From Bacteroidota bacterium (GTDB lineage: Bacteria; Bacteroidota; Bacteroidia; Bacteroidales; JAGONC01), in the NCBI GenBank assembly GCA_022711405.1, contig JAKLFC010000002.1:390752-454751 (forward strand): a stretch of DNA of 64,000 nucleotides. The letters run 5' to 3'. The notes under the pieces are model-generated. The model had not been told where the DNA came from. It was given only the letters and a program-made list of their open reading frames with translations, and searched no databases. The position numbers and the translations under genes are program-made. Shown here one piece after another: positions 44,307-52,529 of the stretch. Each line of letters begins with the position of its first letter. Positions within the stretch are counted from its first letter, which is position 1.

Positions 44307-45617
44307 ATGACAAGGATAAAATACATCACTTATATTGTCATTGTAGTGGTGCTCTTTTTGCCCCTCTTCCAGAAAATAGTGCCGGTGGTTGGCGTGAAAT
44401 CCCTTGAAGGATCCTATGTGCTGCCCGAAGAACCCGCGTTTTCATTCCATGATTTTTTTCACGGCACATTCCAGGATCAGTACATTCCCTATTTTGAACA
44501 GCATATCGGATTCCGTCCCGCACTGGTCAGGCTCAACAACCAGATCGCCTTTTCCTGTTTCAACATGGCTCTCGCCCAGGATGTCATCCTCGGAAAGAAA
44601 GGCTTTCTTTACGAGGTTTTTTATATCAAAGCGTATCTTGGGAGGGATTTCTCGGGAGCTGAAAAATGGGACAGGTACGCTGAAAAACTGAAGGCCATCA
44701 GCGACAGCCTCGACAAGAACGGCACCACACTGCTGGTCATCTTCGCCCCGGGAAAGGGTACATTTTTACCGGAGTACATCCCCGATAAGTTCAAACCCTG
44801 GCAAAAGGATACCACCAACCAGGAATACCTCATGCAGAGGCTGAAGGAAAAGCAGATCCGCTTTATGGATGTCAATCACTGGTTCGTGCAGATGAAGGAC
44901 AACGCGCCTTACCCCCTCTATCCCAAGACTGGCATCCATTGGAGCAATTACGGCGAGGCACTGTTTATGGATTCTATCATCGGGTATATGGAGCAGGTGA
45001 AAAATAAACCAATGGTAGATTTTGGATGGAGCAACGTCAGGATGTCGAACGACCTGCAGGATCCCGACAAGGACATTGCCAAAGGAATGAACCTGCTGTT
45101 TGGGGTTCCGCACTATCCCATGCCGTATCCTGATTTCTACTACAGGGAGGATGCCGGTACGTTCAAACCAATCGTCATCACCATCGCCGACAGCTATAAC
45201 TGGAACCTGTTTGGCAGGGGCATCACCCAGAAAATTTACGGACAGGACAAGTTCTGGTATTATTTCCGTGCAGCCTACGGTCCTTATCCCCAGGACCAGC
45301 TGGTGAAAAATCTTGACATCCCGGCTGAACTGAAATCAGCGGATTTTGTAATTTTAATGGCCACTGACGCCACATTGTCTAAATTTGATTTTGGATTCAC
45401 GGATCAGGTGTATGATATGATCACGGTGGAGGGCAGGCAGGCGGCCGGCGAAAGGGCGGCCATGATCGCGGAGGCTGAACGGAACATCCGTGGCAACATG
45501 GACTGGATGGAGCTGATCAGGGAAAAGGCCGCTAAAAGAAATGTCACCGTTGACGAAATGATCCATCTCGACGCAGTCTGGATGGTGGATAAAAAATTGA
45601 ATGAAAAGAAGAAGTAA
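44307..45617 (+). CDS. AlgX/AlgJ-like SGNH-type acetyltransferase
   Basis: Extracytoplasmic partner of the MBOAT protein that moves the acetyl group to the polymer. The 436-residue product has an N-terminal anchor, and the family signature HWSNYGEALF with the preceding Gly-Ile (His of the triad) and a Ser in IADSYNWNLF where AlgX/AlgJ have GDSF. An Asp in MDVNHWFVQ is a further candidate. The Ala for Gly before DS is a variation. It overlaps the next gene by 17 bp. Confidence 0.87.
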   Translation: MTRIKYITYIVIVVVLFLPLFQKIVPVVGVKSLEGSYVLPEEPAFSFHDFFHGTFQDQYIPYFEQHIGFRPALVRLNNQIAFSCFNMALAQDVILGKKGFLYEVFYIKAYLGRDFSGAEKWDRYAEKLKAISDSLDKNGTTLLVIFAPGKGTFLPEYIPDKFKPWQKDTTNQEYLMQRLKEKQIRFMDVNHWFVQMKDNAPYPLYPKTGIHWSNYGEALFMDSIIGYMEQVKNKPMVDFGWSNVRMSNDLQDPDKDIAKGMNLLFGVPHYPMPYPDFYYREDAGTFKPIVITIADSYNWNLFGRGITQKIYGQDKFWYYFRAAYGPYPQDQLVKNLDIPAELKSADFVILMATDATLSKFDFGFTDQVYDMITVEGRQAAGERAAMIAEAERNIRGNMDWMELIREKAAKRNVTVDEMIHLDAVWMVDKKLNEKKK

Positions 45618-46473
45618 TATCATCGGACCCTTCCTGGCCATCCTGATATGGATACCGCTCCTGGCTGCCGGGCAACAGGATACCCTGCAGTACCTTTTCA
45701 TGGGGCACATCTATAAATTCTATACGGCAGGAAACAAGATCGACCCCAGGGTAGAGCAGCTTGATATGTCAGGCTTTGATGGTGTCTGGCTGGGCGGTGA
45801 TGTATGCTCCGAAGCCACGCTGCTGTATTCCACGATCCAGTACATTGACTCTATCTTCGATCTGGGCAAACCGACCACCTACTGGACGCTCGGGAACCAT
45901 GATGCCCGGAACGGCAACTACGAATGGCTCAAGGAGTTCTCCGGCCGCGACACCTATTATACCCACTATCACCAGGGCATCACCGCGATCGTGATGAATA
46001 CGAACCTTGTCCCGTCAGATTGTGAAAACGTGGAGAAACAGTACCGGATCATCATGGATGTGTGCGATACCATTCAATCCTCCTCCCACCTGGTGCTGAT
46101 CATGCACCATGGGATCTGGCGTGGAGTGCCCAACCTGCCCAATCCGGCCACCTACGCCCAGAGTGATTTCGTTTACTGGAACGCCAACTGCGATTCCCCC
46201 AACAGTACCTTTGTCAACGCCATTTACCCCCGGCTTGTGGAAGTGAAGAGCAGGGGGATCGAAGTGATCTGCATCCTGGGCGACATGGGAGGTCAGCATT
46301 TTCTGATGGATTCCGAGGACGGGATCCATTTTATGGGTGTCGGGCTGAACGAATCACCCGAAGATGAGGTATTGATCTTTGAATATGCCCTGCCCGGCCG
46401 GACCATGACCTGGCAGTTCCACAACCTCGACAGTCTGCTGATCTCGCAGCAGGGAAAGATCAGTAAACGATAA
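45601..46473 (+). CDS. Secreted metallophosphoesterase (calcineurin-like)
   Basis: A 290-residue protein with signal peptide (ending AAGQQ) and the dimetal phosphoesterase signature: MGHIY near the start, GGDVC, GNHDARNG, MHHGIWRGV and a late GDMGGQH. The usual first motif DxH is replaced by GHIYKF, so one ligand may be changed. It overlaps the AlgX-like gene by 17 bp and so is co-translated with it; a role in trimming a modified phosphate or glycan is possible but unproven. It converges with and overlaps the T9SS gene by 14 bp. Confidence 0.85.
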   Translation: MKRRSNIIGPFLAILIWIPLLAAGQQDTLQYLFMGHIYKFYTAGNKIDPRVEQLDMSGFDGVWLGGDVCSEATLLYSTIQYIDSIFDLGKPTTYWTLGNHDARNGNYEWLKEFSGRDTYYTHYHQGITAIVMNTNLVPSDCENVEKQYRIIMDVCDTIQSSSHLVLIMHHGIWRGVPNLPNPATYAQSDFVYWNANCDSPNSTFVNAIYPRLVEVKSRGIEVICILGDMGGQHFLMDSEDGIHFMGVGLNESPEDEVLIFEYALPGRTMTWQFHNLDSLLISQQGKISKR

Positions 46474-47932
46474 AGGTTCCTTTCAGTACCTTCCCGGGCG
46501 TGTCGGGAAAGCTTATCCGGATGACGTAAACACCCGACTCCATCCGCCTGCGACTGATGGGAACGATCTGGGACTGCAGGTTATCTTCTTTTTCGACAAG
46601 CTGGCCGTTCTGATTAAAGATCTTCAGATCAAATCCTTTCATGGCTGAACTGTCTTTGACCAGCAGGGTGGCCTGGTGCGAGAAAGGATTCGGATAGATG
46701 AAGAGATTGTCCCCTCCTGTCAGATCGTCATCATTGCCCAGCGATACAATATTGCCCAGGCTGTCGATCCGGATCAGGTACATGTCCCTGGTCTCATCTG
46801 CCCACTGGTAATCACCCAGGATGACACATCCACCCTCAGGGGTAGCCCTTACACAGTGCCCGTAATCCGAAAAATCCCCCCCGATCACCAGCGACCAGAT
46901 CTTGTTACCCGCTGGATCGGTCTTGACCAGGTACAGGTCGGTGGACCCGTTTTGTCCGAAGCTCTGCGTTGTGCCTAAAAGAAATAGACTTCCGTCGGGA
47001 GAGATCCCGAGCGACTGACCGTAATCAAAGTGACTGCCCCCGAAGGTCTGATGCCACAACTCTTCTCCCTCTTCGCTGATTTTCACCAGGTACATGTCGA
47101 AACTGCCTTCACCATAGCTCTGGGTGGATCCAAAACAGTAATATCCGCCGTCAGGAGCCGGCCTTACCGCCCAGAACCAGTCATGCCCGTCTCCGCCATA
47201 AAGCTTTTGCCAGACCTGCTCCCCCTCACCGTCGATGCGGACAAGCAGGGCGTCGCAATCCGGCATCCGGAAGATGGTCAGGTCTACGTTGTAAAATCCG
47301 CCTTTGGTGCCTGCAACGATAAACTGGCCATCCGGGGTGGGGGTGATGTCATAACTATAATCTATCTGATTGGTTCCCAAATAGTTGTCCCAAATCACCT
47401 CCCCTTCGGTATCCGTTCTCACTACATAGATGTCACCCGGCTCTGTATAGCTCATGGTATGGCCGGTGATGATGTACCCGTCTGATAGCTCCCTGACACA
47501 GAAACCCTGGTCACGGTGCTGGTGCCCGATGTATTTCTTCCATTGCTGTTCACCGTACGGATCGGTTTTCAGCAGGACAACATCTTCTCCGCCGTATCCC
47601 TGGCCCCACTTGTAGCCGGTTATGATAAATCCGTTGTCACTGGTCTGCCCCACCCACATCCCGAAATCCTGGTACTGGATCCCGTATGGATATTCCCATT
47701 CCATTACCCCGAACTGATTGACCTTCACCAGGTAAATATCATTGCTTCCAGCCCCCATGCTCCTGGTATTTCCGGTTAGGATAAATCCGTTGTCACTGGT
47801 CAGGTCAAAGCAAATCCCCTGTTCGTTCTTCATTCCCCCGAAAGTATCCCCGGATGGATCCTGGGCCCAGCTGCCAGATAGATTCAGGAAAAGCATCATC
47901 AAAATCAGGAGATATTTCTTCACAGGAGTCAT
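46460..47932 (-). CDS. T9SS-exported beta-propeller-like repeat protein
   Basis: A 490-residue protein: signal peptide (GSWAQ), then about seven repeats of about 50 residues with the pattern TSDNGFIITGYK...DVVLLKTDPYGEQQW (SBBP-like delayed-transport or YD-type repeats), and a C-terminal type A sorting domain (IYPNPFSHQATL to GVYVIRISFP). The sorting domain sends the protein across the outer membrane by the type IX system, usually to be anchored or released. No T9SS machinery gene is in the window. It overlaps the phosphoesterase gene tail-to-tail. Confidence 0.9.
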   Translation of the reverse strand: MTPVKKYLLILMMLFLNLSGSWAQDPSGDTFGGMKNEQGICFDLTSDNGFILTGNTRSMGAGSNDIYLVKVNQFGVMEWEYPYGIQYQDFGMWVGQTSDNGFIITGYKWGQGYGGEDVVLLKTDPYGEQQWKKYIGHQHRDQGFCVRELSDGYIITGHTMSYTEPGDIYVVRTDTEGEVIWDNYLGTNQIDYSYDITPTPDGQFIVAGTKGGFYNVDLTIFRMPDCDALLVRIDGEGEQVWQKLYGGDGHDWFWAVRPAPDGGYYCFGSTQSYGEGSFDMYLVKISEEGEELWHQTFGGSHFDYGQSLGISPDGSLFLLGTTQSFGQNGSTDLYLVKTDPAGNKIWSLVIGGDFSDYGHCVRATPEGGCVILGDYQWADETRDMYLIRIDSLGNIVSLGNDDDLTGGDNLFIYPNPFSHQATLLVKDSSAMKGFDLKIFNQNGQLVEKEDNLQSQIVPISRRRMESGVYVIRISFPDTPGKVLKGTFIVY

Positions 47933-47974
47933 ACAACCATCCGGGCAACCAGCAGTAAAATTGAGAAATAAGTG

Positions 47975-47982
47975 TACTTTTG
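47975..47982 (+). promoter_or_regulatory. Bacteroidota -7 promoter element (TACTTTTG) for the CotH cluster
   Basis: TACTTTTG fits TAnnTTTG and lies 41 bp before the CotH-protein start, in the divergent gap with the T9SS gene. Confidence 0.5.
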
Positions 47983-48023
47983 CAGCGTTTTAAAATGATT
48001 CATCCGCTTTTACAAAAGTAATA

Positions 48024-51000
48024 ATGTTTACGGATAATCCATTTTCCAATAAAATTGCCAGAAAGTTCATCCATCCTGCATGGATCTTCCTTGTCATCCT
48101 TCTTTCCGCCTGCGGGGAAGTGAAGCAGCCCGCTCCTGGCAGGGATATCTTCACGGATCTTGAACGAATTACACCCGATGGGGGTTCCTTTTATGGTGCC
48201 GACACCTCATGGCATTTCGGGAGCGCCTATCTCAGAACCAGCGAAGAGGTACATTCAGGGAAATATGCGATCAAACTGACCCCAAAAGAGAAGTTTGGTT
48301 TGAAACTGACGCTTCCCGAAGTAAGAGCGGATGAGTATTTCAACCTGAAGGTCTGGAAGAAAGGGAACAAAGATGCAGGTGTGCTGGTGGCCGACATCCT
48401 GGATAACGATTTTTACCAGGCCTCCCGGAATGTGGTGGAGGCTGACTCCAACGGCTGGGAGCTGATCCAGCTTGAGTTCTTCATTCCACCTGTCATCGGG
48501 CAAGCAGAAATGATCATCTATGTCTGGAATCCAGACACCGCCAACGTTTATTTTGACGATCTGCATATCATTTCCGCACCCAGGAAGGAATATCCTGACT
48601 ACAGCCAGAGCCCTCTGCGACTCTTCATCGATTCAGTTGACATGCTCACCATCCGGCGCGACCGGATGAATGCCTTCCGGGAAGGAGTTCTCCAGACAGA
48701 CGCCTCTTCCTGGGTCCCCGGGATCCTGTTCTTTGGTCAGGAAGAAGAGATGATGAAGGCCAAGGTCAGGCTGAAAGGCGACTGGCTCGATCACCTGTAC
48801 GGCGATAAGTGGTCATTCCGGATCAAGCTGGGAAAGGAATACGGCTGGCGCCACATGCGCGTCTTCTCCATACAGACCCCTGCAGCACGCGATTTTCTCA
48901 GTGAATGGGTCGCCCACCGTTTATGCGACCAGGAAGACGTCCTGAGCACATCATACGAATTCATCCCTGTTCGCCTGACCGACAGGAGCCTTGGCCTGTA
49001 CGCCTATGAAGAGCACTTCGATAAACACCTGGTCGAATCCAGGAACCGGCGGGAAGGACCCATCCTGAAACTTACCGAGGAAGCCTTCTGGGCCATTCAG
49101 CAGGTAGCCTTCGAGACGAAGAAATACCATATGCTTCCCTGCTTCGAGACGTCTGTCATCGAACCCTTCAATATCAACCAGACGGTTGAGAATCCAACCC
49201 TGATGGCTGAGTTCCTGATTGCCCAGAATCTTTTTTACGAATATAAAAATACCCTCCGGCCGCCTTCTGAACTCTTTGATCTTGAAAAGTTTGCACGGTA
49301 CTATGCCATCTGCGACGTCACCCAGGCCTGGCACGCCATCCCCTGGCATAACCAGCGTCTTTATTACAATCCCGTCCTTTGCAGACTCGAGCCCATCGTG
49401 TTTGACGGATACACCCAGGGACCCATTGAACCCATCGGACAACAGACATTTCTGGGTGAAATGGATCATTATGGAAAGACAGACATCGAACCCCATCAGC
49501 TGATGTTGTTCTATTTATTTCAGGATCAGGAGTTTACAAAGCTTTATGTACAATACCTCGAGAAGTATTCCTCGGAGGATTTCATCAATAAGTTCCTGCG
49601 CTCCATCGACAGCGAGCTGACCGATTATGAAGCCCAGATCAGGAAAGAGTTTCCATATTATCATTATGACCGGCAATTCCTGCTGACCAGTGCCGCCACA
49701 GTACGCCAGGCCCTTGCACGGTATAAGGAGCTGCTCGGCAACGATCCTGAGTATGCAGCGAAAGCCCTGCAAAAATTCAGGATACTGACGAAATACGATA
49801 CAGCGTACCATAAGGTATTTCCGCCTCAGTATGTCAAGGCCTATATGGAAAAGGCAGAAGGATCCACTGCCTGGATTCGCGTTTTCAACAATTACACCAG
49901 GGATATCATCCTGCTGGGTACCGGCAGGGGCCCCAACCGGCTGCGTTACCCCGTCGCTCCCGGATTTTCTGTCCCCGCATTCATCCCCGGCAAGGACCAG
50001 TCGGCTCTCGTTGAATCAGATACGGCAGCACAGTTTCTTTATTTCTGGGTAAAAGATCACGAAACTACATACATCGTTCCGGTCAATCCATGGCCATATC
50101 CTTCGGAGGGGAATCCGAGAAGGGAGCTGGAGCAGCTCGGCGTTTTCTCAAGGGATACTTCCTTTGTGAAAGATCAGGATAAAGTGATCTTTACCAGAGG
50201 ATATCATGATCTTGATGAATTTCTGATCATTCCTGCGGGATACAGGGTGTACTTTGAGCCGGGCTGTACGCTGGATATGAGGAACAGAGCAGGTTTTATT
50301 TCCTGTTCACCGGTGTTCATGGAGGGAACTGCAGAGAATCCCGTGATTATCAAATCATCCGATTCATCTGCCATGGGATTTACGGTACTGCAGGCTTCCG
50401 GCAGATGCTTCATACAGAATGCGGTTTTTGAAAAACTGAATACCCTTGATTATAAGGGATGGACCCTTACAGGTGCTGTTAATTTCTACGAATCGGATGT
50501 GGATATTTTCAATACTGACTTTCGTGATAACCTGTGCGAAGATGCCCTCAACATCATTCGCTCCGATTTTCTGACCGATAGCGTGACCTTCCGGAACACG
50601 TTTGGCGATGCCTTCGACAGCGATTTCTGCACCGGCCGCGTCACACGCTGCACGTTCATCCAGCCGGGAAATGACGCGATCGACTTTTCGGGCAGCACCA
50701 TTGATATCAGCGACTGCCACGTGATCAATGCCGGCGACAAGGGGATCAGCTGCGGCGAGAAATCCACCCTGTCCGTCAGTAACTGTACCATCAGTAACTG
50801 CAACATCGGGCTGGCATCCAAGGATCTTTCCATTCTGAATGCGATGGATTGCACCGTGTCGGATTGTTTTTACGGATTGGCCGCCTACCGGAAAAAACCG
50901 GAATACGGCGGAGGTACCATCCGGGCAGGCAGGATACGGCTAAACGGTATCCGTCATGCGACATGGGTGGAAGAGAGATCCTTCGTAACACTTAACGACA

Positions 51001-51047
51001 GCACCATCCAGGGGGATAAGAAAAATGTTGCCGCCATGTTTTATTAA
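48024..51047 (+). CDS. CotH kinase-like/parallel beta-helix lipoprotein
   Basis: A 1007-residue lipoprotein (lipobox LLSAC, Cys near residue 31). Order of regions: a beta-sandwich module (about 70-190) like a carbohydrate-binding domain; a CotH kinase-like region (about 200-560) with WHAIPWHN at 436-443 and the putative metal Asp461 in VFDG; and a right-handed beta-helix (about 740-1000) built of short repeats such as NCTISNCNIGL. CotH proteins in Bacillus phosphorylate other spore-coat proteins; no sporulation is implied here. The first module is homologous to the C-terminus of the glycosyltransferase gene downstream. DUF4956 follows. Confidence 0.85.
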   Translation: MFTDNPFSNKIARKFIHPAWIFLVILLSACGEVKQPAPGRDIFTDLERITPDGGSFYGADTSWHFGSAYLRTSEEVHSGKYAIKLTPKEKFGLKLTLPEVRADEYFNLKVWKKGNKDAGVLVADILDNDFYQASRNVVEADSNGWELIQLEFFIPPVIGQAEMIIYVWNPDTANVYFDDLHIISAPRKEYPDYSQSPLRLFIDSVDMLTIRRDRMNAFREGVLQTDASSWVPGILFFGQEEEMMKAKVRLKGDWLDHLYGDKWSFRIKLGKEYGWRHMRVFSIQTPAARDFLSEWVAHRLCDQEDVLSTSYEFIPVRLTDRSLGLYAYEEHFDKHLVESRNRREGPILKLTEEAFWAIQQVAFETKKYHMLPCFETSVIEPFNINQTVENPTLMAEFLIAQNLFYEYKNTLRPPSELFDLEKFARYYAICDVTQAWHAIPWHNQRLYYNPVLCRLEPIVFDGYTQGPIEPIGQQTFLGEMDHYGKTDIEPHQLMLFYLFQDQEFTKLYVQYLEKYSSEDFINKFLRSIDSELTDYEAQIRKEFPYYHYDRQFLLTSAATVRQALARYKELLGNDPEYAAKALQKFRILTKYDTAYHKVFPPQYVKAYMEKAEGSTAWIRVFNNYTRDIILLGTGRGPNRLRYPVAPGFSVPAFIPGKDQSALVESDTAAQFLYFWVKDHETTYIVPVNPWPYPSEGNPRRELEQLGVFSRDTSFVKDQDKVIFTRGYHDLDEFLIIPAGYRVYFEPGCTLDMRNRAGFISCSPVFMEGTAENPVIIKSSDSSAMGFTVLQASGRCFIQNAVFEKLNTLDYKGWTLTGAVNFYESDVDIFNTDFRDNLCEDALNIIRSDFLTDSVTFRNTFGDAFDSDFCTGRVTRCTFIQPGNDAIDFSGSTIDISDCHVINAGDKGISCGEKSTLSVSNCTISNCNIGLASKDLSILNAMDCTVSDCFYGLAAYRKKPEYGGGTIRAGRIRLNGIRHATWVEERSFVTLNDSTIQGDKKNVAAMFY

Positions 51048-51075
51048 AAATAAACCAGATACACATCACTTTACC

Positions 51076-51083
51076 TATTTTTG
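51076..51083 (+). promoter_or_regulatory. Bacteroidota -7 promoter element (TATTTTTG) for DUF4956-VTC
   Basis: TATTTTTG fits TAnnTTTG, 21 bp before the DUF4956 start. It suggests an internal promoter for DUF4956, VTC and the glycosyltransferases. Confidence 0.5.
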
Positions 51084-51104
51084 CACTCTTAAAAAAATAC
51101 GATT

Positions 51105-51788
51105 ATGCAGGATAAATGGCAATTGTTTCAAAAGTTTCTGATCACCCAGACATCAGAGATATCGGTCACCGACTTCCTGATCAACTCGGCGATCATTGTC
51201 GTTCTGATGCTGATCTTACGGTGGACCTATCTCAAATGCGGGAAAAGCATTTCGAACCGCAGAAGTTTTGCTTCCAACTTCATTCTCCTGGCCTTCGCCA
51301 CCATGCTCATCATCTCCATCGTCAAGTCCTCCCTGGCCCTTTCTTTGGGTCTGGTCGGCGCCCTGTCGATTGTCAGGTTCCGGAATGCGATCAAAGAGCC
51401 CGAAGAACTGGCCTACCTCTTCCTGTGCATTTCCATTGGACTTGGGCTGGGAGCCAATCAGCGCAATATCGTCGTGATCGCATTTCTGATCATTGTGGCC
51501 ATCCTGTGGGCCCGTCACTTCTTATCCCGCAAATCGGAGAAACAAAACCTCTACCTTACCATTTCAAGCGCTTCACCCGGCCTGATACAACTCAATACGA
51601 TCAACGATATCGTGCGTAAGAATTTCATCGCCGCCGAACTGAAACGCTTCGACGAATCCAACCATCTGATTGAAGCCTCTTTTCTGATCGAGATAAAACA
51701 TGCTAAAAATCTCCAGGATTGCAAGGAGGAACTGCAAAAGATCAGCCCTGACGTAAAAGTGGTGTTCATTGATAACAAAGGCTATTAA
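51105..51788 (+). CDS. DUF4956 family membrane protein
   Basis: A 227-residue protein with three or four N-terminal transmembrane helices and a conserved loop SLGLVGALSIVRFRNAIKEP that identifies the family, plus a short cytoplasmic C-terminal domain. DUF4956 genes commonly sit next to VTC-type polyphosphate polymerase and CotH genes in many bacteria, as here. Its function is unknown; a channel or membrane partner for the polymerase is plausible from context. The VTC gene starts 14 bp later. Confidence 0.9.
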   Translation: MQDKWQLFQKFLITQTSEISVTDFLINSAIIVVLMLILRWTYLKCGKSISNRRSFASNFILLAFATMLIISIVKSSLALSLGLVGALSIVRFRNAIKEPEELAYLFLCISIGLGLGANQRNIVVIAFLIIVAILWARHFLSRKSEKQNLYLTISSASPGLIQLNTINDIVRKNFIAAELKRFDESNHLIEASFLIEIKHAKNLQDCKEELQKISPDVKVVFIDNKGY

Positions 51789-51802
51789 ACGGGTGCAGGA
51801 TC

Positions 51803-52510
51803 ATGAACAGCGAGTACACCCCCCTGCTCCGGCAACGGTTCGAACGTAAATATCTGATCCACCCCTATACCCGTTCCGAGGCAGAAATGGTCATCAGGCT
51901 TCACCCGGCGGCATTTTCACCTATCCATAAAAAACGCCGGGTCAATAACCTGTACCTCGATACTCCTTCCCTGCGCTTCTTTTATGATAATATTTACGGT
52001 AGCTCCGACAGGAAAAAATTCAGGATACGCTGGTACGGAGAATTGTTTGGCAGAATTCAGGACCCGGTCCTGGAGATCAAGATCAAAAATGGCTATGTGG
52101 GCCGTAAACTGTCCTTTCCCCTGGTACCTTTTGACCTTGGACAGGAACTGAACGGCGAAGATATGACCAGAATTTTCGCACAATCGGAACTTCCTGAATG
52201 GATCAGGAATGAGCTGAGCATCCTTGAACCCTCCCTGCTGAACTCGTATCAGAGAAGTTATTATCAGAGCCACGATCGCCGTTTCAGGATCACCATTGAC
52301 GATCAGCTCCGGTATTTTGATGTGTGTACCCTTCCCAGCAGCTTTGAGAGGGATCGTGCGGTACATACCGAGGTGGTGCTGGAACTGAAATACGATTTTG
52401 ATCAGGATGATATCGCCGGTGAGATCACCGGCGGTCTGCCCTTCCGCCTGATCAAGAACTCAAAATACATCAACGGTATCCTGCTGTTCAAGACACAGGT
52501 GGTTATCTAA
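51803..52510 (+). CDS. VTC-type polyphosphate polymerase domain protein
   Basis: A 235-residue triphosphate-tunnel metalloenzyme related to yeast Vtc4, which makes polyphosphate from ATP. Expected tunnel residues are visible: Lys in RFERKYLI, Arg pair in KKFRIRWYG, Glu and Lys in LEIKIKNG, Arg in SYQRSYY, Glu and Lys in VVLELKYDF and Lys in KNSKYINGI. It lies between the DUF4956 membrane protein and the glycosyltransferase. Whether it makes polyphosphate here is unproven; another phosphate polymer or a hydrolase role is possible. Confidence 0.9.
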   Translation: MNSEYTPLLRQRFERKYLIHPYTRSEAEMVIRLHPAAFSPIHKKRRVNNLYLDTPSLRFFYDNIYGSSDRKKFRIRWYGELFGRIQDPVLEIKIKNGYVGRKLSFPLVPFDLGQELNGEDMTRIFAQSELPEWIRNELSILEPSLLNSYQRSYYQSHDRRFRITIDDQLRYFDVCTLPSSFERDRAVHTEVVLELKYDFDQDDIAGEITGGLPFRLIKNSKYINGILLFKTQVVI

Positions 52511-52529
52511 ACAATGCATCCGGTACCTG

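Noticed and set aside
48024..51047. Spore-coat function from the CotH name
   Set aside because: No other sporulation gene is present and the lineage does not form spores; only the kinase-like fold is retained.
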